Shown here piece by piece: positions 1 through 10,458 of a stretch of 64,000 bases of DNA (position 1 is its first letter; each line of letters begins with the position of its first letter). The DNA lies in assembly GCF_003086295.3 (NCBI RefSeq), contig NC_092044.1:73866024-73930023 (forward strand), read 5' to 3'. The notes under the pieces are model-generated. The model was not told the DNA's origin. It ran no database searches and saw only the letters and a list, made by a program, of their open reading frames with translations. The DNA comes from Arachis hypogaea (taxonomy: Eukaryota; Streptophyta; Magnoliopsida; Fabales; Fabaceae). Made by a program: the position numbers and the translations under genes.

Positions 1-300
1 GATGGAGAGATTCATCTCAAAAGCTCATCACTAAGAAAAGGATGCAGCAAACAAGAGCATGAGGAAATTCCTCATCATGAAATCCCTGAGATGCCTCAAG
101 GGATGCACTTCCCTCCACAAAACTATTGGGAGCAAATCAACACCTCCCTAGGAGAATTAAGCTCTAACATGGGACAACTAAGGATGGAGCACCAAGAGCA
201 TTCCATCATCCACCATGAGATTAGAAAAGATCAAAAAACTATGAGGGAAGAGCAACAAAGACAAGGAAGAGACATAGAGGAGCTCAAAAGCACTCTATAA
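1..300 (+). CDS. C-terminal end of a retroelement ORF, coiled-coil-like tail (partial)
   Basis: The frame is open from base 1 to the TAA at 298-300, so the start lies outside the window. The 99 visible residues are hydrophilic. The last 70 are rich in Gln, Glu, Arg and Lys (for example MREEQQRQGRDIEELKSTL), as expected of a coiled coil. The ORF sits 1.1 kb upstream of the LTR, in the 3' part of the internal region. The inverted copy at 63865-64000 encodes nearly the same peptide but ends 15-20 codons later, so one copy has a shifted stop. I do not recognise a catalytic domain. It could be the tail of a gag-like or accessory protein of a nonautonomous element. Confidence 0.5.
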   Translation, partial: DGEIHLKSSSLRKGCSKQEHEEIPHHEIPEMPQGMHFPPQNYWEQINTSLGELSSNMGQLRMEHQEHSIIHHEIRKDQKTMREEQQRQGRDIEELKSTL

Positions 301-1378
301 GATTTTCAAGAGGAAGAACAAAGCTGCCATCACTAAGGTGGACCCGTTCTTTAATTTTCTTGTTCTTTATTTTCTGTTTTTTGAATTTTTATGCTTTATG
401 TTTATCTATGTTTGTGTCTTTATTACATGATCATTAGTGTCTTAGTGTCTATGCCTTAAAGTTATAAATGTCCTATGAATCCATCACCTTTCTTAAAAGA
501 AAAATGTTTTTATTACAAAAGAACAAGAAGTACATGATTTCGAATTCATCCTTGAAACTGGTTTAATTATTTTGATGTGGTGACAATATTTTTTGTTTTC
601 TGAATGAATGCTTGAATAGTGCATATGTCTTTTGAATTTGTTGTTTAAAGAATGTTAAAATTGTTGGCTCTTGAAAGAATGATGAAAAAGGAGACATGTT
701 ACTGAGGATCAGAAAAATCATAAAAATGATTCTTGAAGCAAGAAAAAGCAGTGAATTCAAAAAAAAAGAGAAAGAAAAAGCAAGCAGAAAAAGCCAATAG
801 CCCTTTAAACCAAAAAGCAAAGGTAATAAAAAGGATCCAAGGCTTTGAGCATCAGTGGATAGGAGGGCCTACAGGAATAACATCCTAGCCTAAGCGGTTA
901 AACCAAGCTGTCCCTAACCATATGCTTGTGGCGTGAAGGTGTCAAGTGAAAACTTGAGACTGAGCGGTTAAAGTCATGATCCAAAGCAAAAAGAGTGTGC
1001 TTAAGAACCCTGAACACCTCTAATTGGGGACTCTAGCAAAGCTGAGTCACAATCTAAAAAGGTTCACCCAGTTATGTGTCTGTGGCATGTATGTATCCGG
1101 TGGTAATACTGGAAAACAGAGTGCTTTGGGCCACGGCCAAGACTCATAAAGTAGCTGTGTTCAAGAATCAACATACTTAACTAGGAGAATCAATAACACT
1201 ATCTGAATTCTGAGTTCCTATAGATGCCAATCATTCTGAACCTCAAAGGATAAAGTGAGATGCCAAAACTGCTCAGAGGCAAAAAGCTACTAGTCCCGCT
1301 CATCTAATTGGAGCTAAGTTTCATTGATAGTTTGGAGTTTATAGTATATTCTCTTCTTTTTATCCTATTCAATTTTCA

Positions 1379-1416
1379 GTTGCTTGGGGACAAGCAACAA
1401 TTTAAGTTTGGTGTTG
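1379..1416 (+). promoter_or_regulatory. Hairpin plus polypurine tract of element A
   Basis: GTTGCTTG (1379-1386) and CAAGCAAC (1391-1398) form a perfect 8-bp stem around the loop GGGA. The polypurine-tract-like stretch TTTAAGTTTGGTGTTG follows and abuts the LTR, which begins TGATGAGCG. This tract primes plus-strand DNA synthesis. The hairpin is not part of the textbook tract and recurs in other families here. Confidence 0.7.
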
Positions 1417-2938
1417 TGATGAGCGAATAATTTATACGCTTTTTGGCATTATTTTTAGTATGTTTTTAGTATATTTTAGTTAGTTCTTATTATATTTTTA
1501 TTAGTTTTTATTTAAAATTCACTTTTCTGGACTTTACTATGGGTTTGTGTGTTTTTCTGTGATTTCAGGTATTTTCTGGCTGAAATTGAGGGACCTGAGC
1601 AAAAATCTGATTCAGAGGCTGAAAAAGGACTGCAGATGCTGTTGGATTCTGACCTCCCTGCACTCAAAGTGGATTTTCTGGAGCTACAAAAGCCCAATCG
1701 GCACGCTCTCAATTGCGTTGGAAAGTAGACATCCTGGGCTTTCCAGCAATATATAATATTTTATACTTTGCCTAAGATTTGATGGCCCAAACTGGCGTTC
1801 CAAATCAGCATCAGAATTCCCGGTGTTTAACGCCGGAACTGGCACAAAAGTTGGAGTTAAACGCCCAAACTGGCACAAAAGCTGGCGTTTAACTCCAGGA
1901 AAAGTCTCTACACATAAAAGCTTCAATGCTCAGCCCAAGAACACACCAAGTAGACCCCAGAAGTGGAGTTTTACGTCATTTACTCATTCTTGTAAACCCT
2001 AGGTCACTAGTTCACCATAAATAGGACTTTTTGCTATTGTATCTGTATCTCATGACACATTACACGTTTCTTATTGTATCTTCTACGGCATGAGTCTCTA
2101 AACCCATGGTTGGGGGTGAGGAGCTCTGCTGTGTCTTGATGGATTAATACAATTACTACTGTTTTTCATTCAATCACGCTTGCTTCTATTCTAAGATATC
2201 ACTTGTTCCTCAACTTGATGAATGTGATGATCCGTGACACTCATCATCATTCTCACCTATGAACGTGTGCCTGACAACCACCTCCATTCTACTTTAGATT
2301 GAGTGAATATCTCCTGGATTCCTTAATCAGAATCTTCGTGGTATAAGCTAGAATTGATGGCGGCATTCAAGAGAATCCGGAAGGTCTAAACCTTGTCTGT
2401 GGTATTCTTAGTAGGATTCAAGGATTGAATGACTGTGACGAGCTTCAAACTCCTGAGGGCTGGGCGTTAGTGACAGACGCAAAAGAATCACTGGATTCTA
2501 TTCCAACCTGATTGAGAACCGACAAATGATTAGCCGTGCTCTGACAGAGCGCGTTGAACATTTTCACTGAGAGGATGGGAGGTAGCCATTGACAACGGTG
2601 AAACCCTACATACAGCTTGCCATGGAAGGAGCCTTGCGTGCATGAAGAAGAAGACAGTAGGAAAGCAAAAATTCAGAAGATAGAGCATCTCTAAAACCTC
2701 AACCTGTTCTCCATTACTGCAAAACAAGTATTTATTTCATGCCCTTTTACTTTTCACAATTAAACCTGACAATTATAGATATCCTGAATAAGAGTTACAA
2801 GATAACCATAGCTTGATTCAAGCCAACAATCTCCGTGGGATCGACCCTTACTTACGTAAGGTATTACTTGGACGACCCAGTGCACTTGCTGGTTAGTTGT
2901 GCGGAATTACAAAAGTGTGATTGCAATTTCGTGCACCA
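1417..2938 (+). repeat. 3' LTR of element A (FIDEL-like, short-ended form)
   Basis: The LTR begins TGATGAGCG directly after the polypurine tract and ends GTGCACCA, giving 1522 bp. A U3 core lies at 1675-1765 and GGCGTTTAAC-type words at 1785-1905. A TATA-like CATAAATAGG at about 2016 lies roughly 110 bp downstream of the words. Because the 5' half of the element is outside the window, the target duplication cannot be checked; the five bases after the end are CTCCA. ORFs reported inside it are short and not credible. Confidence 0.85.
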
Positions 2939-3381
2939 CTCCACTATAGACTATTATACATGGTCTGAAAGCTCTGAATGTCAGCTTTCCAACGCAACTA
3001 GAAACACCTCAATTGGATCTCTATAGCTCAAGTTATGTTCCATTGAAGAGGGTAGGTTAAGCTACCAAATTCTTTTGCTGGAGTTGTTGCTGGAGTTGTT
3101 GCCAAACACGCCAGCAATAACGCCAGACTCCCCTGGCCTAGTTTTTGGGGCTTAAAGATGGCTCTAATTTGAGCTTCCATTTCATGCTACATTATGAACT
3201 ATTTTGAAAAGCTCAGGATGTCAGCTTTCCAACACAACTGAGAGCATGTCAATTGGATCTCTGTGGTTCACGTTATGCATCCTTGAATAAGGTATGGTCA
3301 GGCTGCCAACTTTGCTGGAGTTATTGGTGAAGTTGTTGCCAAACACTCCAGCTCCAACGCCAAAGAACTCCCCTAGCCTTG
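2939..3381 (-). repeat. U3-like fragment of another LTR family, with internal tandem duplication
   Basis: Two diverged units of about 240 bp (from about 2960 and from about 3195) each contain AGCTTTCCAAC, CAATTGGATCTCT and a GTTGTTGCCAAACAC segment. This core matches, in reverse orientation, the U3 core of the other LTRs here, so the fragment is probably minus-strand. It is cut by the solo LTR at 3382 and resumes at 5101. No gene. Confidence 0.55.
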
Positions 3382-5095
3382 TGATGAGCGGATAATTTAT
3401 ACGTTTTTTGGCATTGTTTTTAGGTAGTTTTTAGTAGGATCAAGCAACTTTTAGGGATGTTTTCATTAGTTTTTATGCTAAATTCATATTTCTGGACTTT
3501 ACTGTGAGTTTGTATATTTTTCTGTGATTTCAGGTATTTTCTGGCTGAAATTGAGGGACCTGAGCAAAACTTTGATAAAAGGCTGACAAAGAACTGCTGA
3601 TGCTGTTGGATTCTGACCTCCCTACACTTGAAATGGATTTTCTGGAGCTATAGAACTTTAAATGACGCGCTCTCAACGGCGTTGGAAAGTAGACATCCAG
3701 AGCTTTCGAGCAATATATAATAGTCCATACTTTATTCGTGATTAGATGACGTAAAATGGCGCTCAATGCCAGTTCTATGCTGCATTCTGGAGTCAAACGC
3801 CAGAAACACGTCACGAAACAGAGTTGAACGCCAAAAACATGTTACAACTTGGCGTTCAACTCCAAAAGAAGCCTCTGCACGTGTAAAGCTCAAGCTCAAC
3901 CCAAGCACACACCAAGTGGGCCCCGGAAGTGGATTTCTGCATCAATTACTTACTTCTGTAAACCCTAGTAGTTAGTCTAGTATAAATAAGACATTTTACT
4001 ATTGTATTCAGTGTCTTTTGATCGATCCTGGATCCTGAATTGTATTTTTGATCATGTGATCACATTTTGGGGGCTGGCCATTCGGCCATGCCTGAACCTT
4101 CATCACTTATGTATTTTCAACGGTGGAGTTTCTACACACCATAGATTAAGGGTGTGTAGCTCTGTTGTACCTCGAGTTTTAATGCAATTACTACTATCTT
4201 TTATTCAAATTCAATCCTATTTCTGTTCTAAGATACTGCTCGTACTTTAATCTGATAGATGTGATGATCCGTGACACTCATCATCATCCGTCCCTATGAA
4301 CGCGTGCCTGACGACCACTTCCGTTCTACAAGCGAAAGCTAGAGTGTGTATCTCTTGGATTCCTGATGCACGACGCATGGTTGCCCTCGCCTGACAACCG
4401 AGCCCTCCATTCCGTGAGATCAGAGTCTTCGTGGTATAAGCTAGAATTGATGGCGGCATTCATGAGAATCCGAAAAGTCTAAACCTTGTCTGTGGTATTC
4501 CAAGTAGGATTCCGGGATTGAATGACTGTGACGAGCTTCAAACTCGCGATTGTTGGGCATGATGACAAACGCAAAAGAATCAAGGGATTCTATTCCGACA
4601 TGATCGAGAACCGACAGATGATTAGCCATGCCATGACAAAGCATTTGGACCTTTTTCACTGAGAGGATGGGATGTAGCCATTGACAACGGTGATGCCCTA
4701 CATACAGCTTGCCATGGAAAGGAGTAAGAAGGATTGGATGAAGGTAGTAGGAAAGCAGAGATTCAGAAGGAGCACAGCATCTTCATACGCCTATCTGAAA
4801 TTTCCATCGATGATCTACATAAGTATTTCTATCTTTATTTTTAGTTTATTTATTATTATTATTCGAAAACTCCATAACCCTTTATTATCCGCCTGACTGA
4901 GATTTACAAGATGACCATAGCTTGCTTCATACCAACAATCTCCGTGGGATCGTCCCTTTCTCACGTAAGGTTTATTACTTGGACGACTCAGTGCACTTGC
5001 TGGTTAGTTGTGCGAGGTTGTGAAGAAAGTGCTGAGTTAGTAAATGCGCACACCAAGTTGAATGCCATTATAAGATATCACAATTTTGCCTACCA
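3382..5095 (+). mobile_element. Solo LTR, FIDEL-like, long-ended form, TSD CCTTG
   Basis: It starts TGATGAGCGG and ends TTTTGCCTACCA (1714 bp). CCTTG flanks it at 3377-3381 and 5096-5100, which proves the ends and a single insertion followed by LTR-LTR recombination. TATAAATA at 3981-3988 is a clear promoter element downstream of GGCGTTCAACTCC-type words (about 3760-3870). Near its end, GCGCACACCA plus AGTTGAATGCCAT looks like an older LTR end followed by a decayed primer-binding site, now inside the LTR. Confidence 0.9.
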
Positions 5096-5100
5096 CCTTG

Positions 5101-5635
5101 CATAGTTGGGCGTTGTTGCTGGTGTTATTACCAAACACGCAGCCAACAACGTGCTAGAGCATCTGCAGGGGTGGCTTCCTGGCGTTGCCAACTTGGTCCT
5201 CAAGTTACCAACTTGCATTCTACCTCCTTGCTCTAGGACTTCCTCTCTTCATGGCTGCACACATTGGCGTTGCCAACTTGGTTCTCAAGTTGCCAACGTG
5301 CTTCCTCTGTTCCCTTGCCAAGATTGATGCATCTTCAAGCCTTCTTGCTCTAATTCTTGCTCCATTATTTTCTTGCTTCATCACCTAACATAAACCAAAG
5401 AATCTTCCTCAAAGTCTTGCCATCTTATGCAATGAATTTCAAAGAAATCATTCACATCAACTTGTTTATAAACTCCTTGAATTATTTGTATGGATTATGC
5501 CAAATTTCACTTAGTTCTTAGTTCATGAATGCATGGAAAGAAAACTCACAAAATTGCTTGTTTATTTTAGTAATAATGAAAGAAATTGAACTAAAGCTAA
5601 CCAAACTAACTAGTTAAAATAGCAAATATGCGAAT
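5101..5635. repeat. Continuation of the LTR-like fragment split by the solo LTR
   Basis: The sequence continues the 2939-3381 fragment after the target duplication. It carries two near copies of GGCGTTGCCAACTTGGT (from about 5182 and from about 5266), a word set with the TTGGC-GTT-GCCAA inverted form. From about 5390 to 5635 it is AT-rich with no recognisable feature. The junction with the LINE is at about 5630-5640. Confidence 0.45.
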
Positions 5636-6319
5636 GCATCAATGGGGCAAAAATCCTTCATAGTAGATGCCGTTTTCACCTTAGGAATAAGGACAATTAA
5701 AGTCTCCATCATATTAGAACTTATAGAACTGTCCAAGAAAGTCTACTGAACCATGTTGCAAACATCGATACTAACAGTCTCCCAATACTCTTTGAAGTAA
5801 AATGGTTGAAAGCCATTAGGTCTCAGAGATTTAAAGGAGTACATACTAAAAACAACTGCCTTCGCTTCCTTGCAAGAGACAGGCGTAGTAAGACTATTAT
5901 AACTTTGAACATTAAGAATAGGTGTAGGAACAATACTAAAATTGTCCAGGTCAATATCTTCCATTGAAAAAACAAACATTTGTAAATTTTCTCTACTTCC
6001 TAGCTAAATAGCTTTGTGTCATTTTTACACACTCCATCATTAAGGAAAAACCCTTGAATTTTTTTTCTTTGTGCACATTAGGGTTTGGAGATGGAAAAAC
6101 TTTGTGTTCCTATCACCAAATCTCATCCATTGCTCTTTTAATTTTTGAAACCACAAAGTTCTTGCAACAAAATGTTGTTGTAATCTTCACGCAATTCTTA
6201 TTCTTTTAATATAAAAGCCAAAATATCCACCATTTCTAGCCACTTTTAAATATGACTGATTTGTCTCTCCAGTTCACGTTTCCATGCAAAAATATTTCCA
6301 AATACCTTAGAATTAAAAT
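5636..6319 (-). pseudogene. LINE ORF2 fragment, linker to N-terminal reverse transcriptase
   Basis: On the minus strand the translation shows in order KVFGNIFAWKRELE, a GDRNT-like stretch (about 6110-6060), then SFKSLRPNGFQPFYFKEYWE (about 5850-5780) and LIVLIPKVKTA (about 5700-5665). This is the usual order of plant L1 ORF2 between endonuclease and reverse transcriptase palm. In-frame stops and frameshifts are frequent. The catalytic polymerase motif is not present because the sequence changes at about 5636. It continues upstream in 7306-7505 once the MULE is removed. Confidence 0.7.
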
Positions 6320-7305
6320 GGTTTAATTACTCTGCACATCCTTATAATTTTACCAAATTTTCAATTAGGTTCTTATACTTTTTTCTTTTAAATTAGGTCC
6401 CTATACCGTATAATTTTTTTCAATTTAGTCCCTAATATGACAAAAGTATTTAAAATAATAGAATATTTTGTTAAAAAATTAATATTCTCATAATTAGGGT
6501 ATGAGACCTAATTGAGAATGCCTCCATATTTCAAAAATTCCAAAAGAACCCTTGTCATTTTATCCCACGTTCCCAAAATAAAATTCGAGCTAAAGTTCTT
6601 CCCTAAGCTCCCTTCGGATCTGCCGCACGGTCTCGTCTCACCGTGTCTTTTCCGTTCAATGTCCTTTGCGTGCTTGTCACCCTTTATTTTATATTCTGCT
6701 CGTCTGCCATCACTGCACGCAACGCCTGTCTTTTATCCTCACCTCCATTTCAGGCACATATTTTAATCTACTTAATTTTGATTATTAAGTTGTTTTGGGT
6801 TTTGTGTACTTTAGGATTGTAAACTGAACTCTTTAGTTGCTCAAAGGTTGGTTTTTAAGGACAGTGTATATGCTTTATGTGATTGAAAGGGCAAAGAAAT
6901 ACTTCAATTTTTCGGTTACACTCTACATAGTTCATAGCTTTATATGCATCGGGTATGTTAGCTGGTCTTCTTCCATAACTTGGTGGATTGTAAATGGTAT
7001 TGAAATTGCAGTAATGGCTCTACTAGAGAAATATCTCTCCATATGTAACTTCAGCATTGAAGTAAAGAGAAAAAATGAGAAGAGAAAAATCTCTATTCAT
7101 ATGAATTTATTATAAGTAGAAAATAAGAATATATAATTAAATTCATAATTCACTAACATTTTTTTAACGTTTAATGTTAATAGGGACTAAATTAAAAAAA
7201 ATTATATGGTATAAGGACTCAATTGAAAAGAAAAAAAGTATAAGGACCTAATTAAAAATTTGGTAGAATTATAGGGACTTGCAGATTAATTAAACCAATT
7301 AAAAT
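6311..7305. mobile_element. Nonautonomous Mutator-like element with long TIRs, TSD AATTAAAAT
   Basis: The element spans 6320-7296 (977 bp). AATTAAAAT duplicates at 6311-6319 and 7297-7305, the 9-bp length typical of MULEs. The terminal inverted repeats are over 100 bp: GGTTTAATTACTCTGCA at the left matches GGTTTAATTAATCTGCA read from the right, and the similarity extends through the AATTTAGTCCCTA stretch. The middle, about 6510-6770, is richer in GC than the TIRs and may be captured host sequence. No transposase is present. It lies inside the LINE. Confidence 0.85.
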
Positions 7306-7510
7306 CTAAAGAACTCCTCTGTACCTCATTTAACTTATTATGGATTCCATTTTTACCTTTATGTTAAGATAAAATCATCACCTTGTACACAAGGTGAGTG
7401 AACCAAACGGCCAAAACCTGAAAGGCCTATCACGTTTAGGTTGAAGGCGACCTTCGCAACACACAAGAATCAAACAGTGGTAAAAATGAAACCTATTCAG
7501 AATCCCATAG
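7306..7510 (-). pseudogene. LINE ORF2 fragment between MULE and chromovirus
   Basis: The minus-strand translation contains EGRLQPKRDRPFRF and upstream CLILV, which fits the end of the LINE endonuclease and the linker that follows it. With the chromovirus removed, the codons read FPEAYY (right side) into GILNRF (left side) across the single CTATG target copy. The stretch up to 7505 is therefore LINE, and CATAG at 7506-7510 is the target duplication. Confidence 0.65.
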
Positions 7511-8505
7511 TAATAAAGAATAACTTAGGACTTAGGGGTTTTACCCTAATAGATAAGAATTATTCAGTAAGAGGGGACAAGAAAAGAATGACATCAAGAA
7601 GAGGAATTTATTCGCATAAAGAGACACAGCGGAAACATAAAAGATAATTTAAGGTTTTTCTACTAGACCTCTAAAATACCTGTTCTTAGCAACCTAGGTC
7701 ACCGAAAATGATTCCTTACTAGACCTTCAAAGAACTTGTCCTTGACAACCTAGATCAGAGGAACGAAAACTGAAAGAAACCACCACGCAGATCATCTTAG
7801 TGTTGGATCCTCCAATCTTCCTCAAGCAACAAGTGAAGCAAATTACTCACCTCACTTCTCACACAATAAAACGTGCTTAAAAGCAACTGAAATTTATTCA
7901 TCAAAAGTTGTGTAAATTGTCTCACCAAAGGTGTTTAAATAGGCACCTAACAACTAGCTAAAGGATAAGATAAGATAACTTAATTTTAAATCTCCTAAAG
8001 ATAAGATAACTAATTTAAATCAGATTTGATCTTGTTGGATTAGATCAGATTTGATTTAAATTTTTAAAATCCTAAAGATATGATAACTAATTTAAATCAG
8101 ATTTGATCTTATTAGATTAGATCAGATTTGATTTTAATTTAAAATCCCTAAAAATACTACTAAGCATAGCAGATTTAAAACAAGTCTTCTAACAAACTTT
8201 TGACCACATAACAAACTAAAACAAAAATCTAGAATTTTTGAAATTTAAAGATAAATTATGCCTCCCATTGAATTCGGAAAGTATTATTAGGCTTCTTGCT
8301 ATCCTGACTTAGCCTAATGGGCCTTGCCCATTCTTCCTTGGTTAGAACTTGATGTAACTCCATATGCATAAGCGCTGCCAGGTTCCCAAAGCTCTCCTTG
8401 AGCTTCTTTGCATGTGCTCTAGTGATGGGGCCCTCTGGAAGTGTGAAATTTCCATTCTGCCCTTTTATCTTAAAATACCCCTGTTGTCTTTTCGAGCATG
8501 TATCA
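7511..8505 (-). repeat. 3' LTR of the chromovirus
   Basis: Read on the minus strand it starts TGATACATGCTCG, directly after the purine-rich AGGAAGGAGGAAA at 8506-8518. It ends in TTATTA rather than the expected CA at 7511. About 80 bp around TTTAAATCAGATTTGATCTT is tandemly duplicated (7990-8140). The first 250 bp on the minus strand are still coding (end of pol, down to the TAA at 8256-8258). Confidence 0.8.
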
Positions 8506-10456
8506 TTTCCTCCTTCCTAAAAAAGATTCATCCTTGAATCTGTGTCCATATCAAAAGGAGAGAGATCAGAAATATTGAAAGTAGTAGAGACATTATACTC
8601 ACCTGGTAGGTCAATCTTGTAGGCGTTGTCATTGATCTTCTCAAGCACTTGGAATGGGTCATCCCCTCTAGCATCAAGTTTAGTCTTCCTCTGAGTAGGA
8701 AATCTCTCCTTCCTCAAATATACTCAAACCCAATCTCCTGGTTCGAACACTATATGCTTTCGGCTCTTGTTAATCCTTTCAGTCGTGGCTTTGTTCTTCC
8801 TCTCAATTAGGCCACGAGCCTTTGCATGTATTACTTTAACTTTCTCAGCCTTACTTGCTCCATCTAACATAATAAGATCACTCAAAGGTAAAGGCATTAA
8901 ATCTAAGATAGTTAGAGGATTAAAATTATAGACAAGTTCAAAGGGCAAAAAACTAGTGGAAGAATGGATTGTCCTATTATAAGCAAACTCAATAAAAGGT
9001 AAACAATCTTCCCAGGTTTTCAAATTCTTACCAACAACAGCACGCAACAAGGTTCCCAATGTCCTATTTACGACTTCAGTTTGACCATCAGTTTGAGGGT
9101 GACAAGTATTTGAGTATAACAATTTTGTTCCCAACTTACTCCACAAAACTTTCCAAAAGTGACTTAAGAATTTGACATCACGATTAGAAACAATAGTTTG
9201 GGGAGCACCATGTAAGCACACAACTTCTCGAAAGAATAGGTCAGCAATATTTGTGGAATCATCAGTTTTATGGCAAGCAATGAAATGAGCCATTTTACTA
9301 AATCTATCCACCACAACAAAAAATACTATCTCAACCTCTCCTAGTTCTAGGTAAACCAAGAACAAAATCCATAGAAATATCAACACATAGATGCACAGGA
9401 ACAGATAAAGGAGTATACAAACCATGTGGTAAAGACTTAGATTTAGCTTGTTTATATGCAATGCATTTAGCACAAAATTTTTGAACATCTTTACATATGT
9501 AGGGCCAGTAAAAATACTTAGATAAAACATCCAAAGTCTTATGCACACCAAAATGACCCATCAAACCTCCACTATGTGATTCTAGAACAAGTAAGTCCCT
9601 AATAGAACAAGAAGGTACACAAATCCTATTACCCCGAAAAATAAAGCTATTATACTTATAGAATTTGTTACATGCACCATGTTCACATGCAGCATTGATA
9701 GAGGCAAAAGCAGAATCAGTTGCATACAATTCCTTCATACACTCAAAATCTAACAGCTTAGAGGTAAGGGTTGTGATTAAGGAATATCTTCTAGATAATG
9801 CATCAGCAACCACATTCTCTTTACCTTGCTTATAGGTGATTACATATGAAAAGGATTCAAGGAATTCTATCCATTTTGCATGTCTCTTGTTCAGCTTCCC
9901 TTGGCCCTTCAAGTGTTTGAGGGATTCATGGTCAGTATGTACCGCAAATTCCTTAGGTAGCAAATAATGCTGCCACACTTCCAGAGCTCTCACCAAGGCA
10001 TAAAGCTCTTTATCATAGGTTGAGTAGTTGAGATGGGCCCCATTCAACTTCTCACTGAAATAGATGATTGCTCGCTTTTCCTACATCAAAACAGCACCTA
10101 TACCAATTCCGAAAGCATCACATTCGATTTCAAAAGTTTTAGAAAAATCTGGTAAAATAAGAATGGGGCAGAACACAATAATTCTTTCAAGGTGTTAAAG
10201 AAAAATTCTTGTTCCTGATCCCATTTAAAGTTGATATGTTTCTTGATGATTTCAGTTAAAGGTGCAGCAATAGTAGAAAAATCTTTAACAAACCTCCAAT
10301 AAAAACCCACAAGACCATGAAAACTTCTAACATCAGAGACACTCTGAGGTGTGGGCCATTCTCTAATAGCCTTCACCTTCTTGTCATCTACCTTAATTCC
10401 TGCAGAACTTATCACAAAACCTAGGAATACGACTTTACTCAGACAGAACGAGTAAT
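8256..10456 (-). pseudogene. Chromovirus pol remnant: RT end, RNase H, integrase and C-terminal extension into the LTR
   Basis: On the minus strand in order: end of reverse transcriptase (10456-10100, FLGFVISSAGIK then FHGLVGFYWRF); RNase H (about 10100-9760, with [15 protein letters not shown] and [10 protein letters not shown]); integrase zinc-binding part (about 9600-9450, HSGG...H then CAKC); integrase core (about 9400-8880, [30 protein letters not shown]); and a C-terminal region (RKERFPTQRKTKL). After a stop at 8517-8519 and a frameshift near 8480, the frame continues inside the LTR with LPEGPITRAHAKKLKE and ends at 8256. Such an extension into the LTR with a TRxxAK motif is known from CRM chromoviruses. 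Several frameshifts and stops make it nonfunctional. Confidence 0.8.
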
Positions 10457-10458
10457 TT

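Larger units (their letters stand above)
1..1416 (+). mobile_element. 3' internal region of Athila/FIDEL-like LTR retrotransposon (element A), 5' side outside window
   Basis: This is the tail of the internal region of a Ty3-gypsy element, running into the LTR at 1417. It holds the end of an ORF (1-300), then about 1.1 kb without coding capacity. The block at 839-854 (AAGGCTTTGAGCATCA) recurs at a similar distance from the polypurine tract in elements C and F. The region ends in a hairpin and polypurine tract. The same stretch occurs inverted at 62773-64000. The family name rests on the LTR sequence and my memory of Arachis elements. Confidence 0.85.

Noticed and set aside
5041..5055. End of the solo LTR at GCGCACACCA (5055)
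   Set aside because: No matching target duplication there; the CCTTG duplication places the end at 5095.
7511..7520. Left end of the chromovirus placed elsewhere because it does not start with TG
   Set aside because: The CATAG duplication and the restored LINE reading frame fix the end at 7511; the terminal base is probably mutated.
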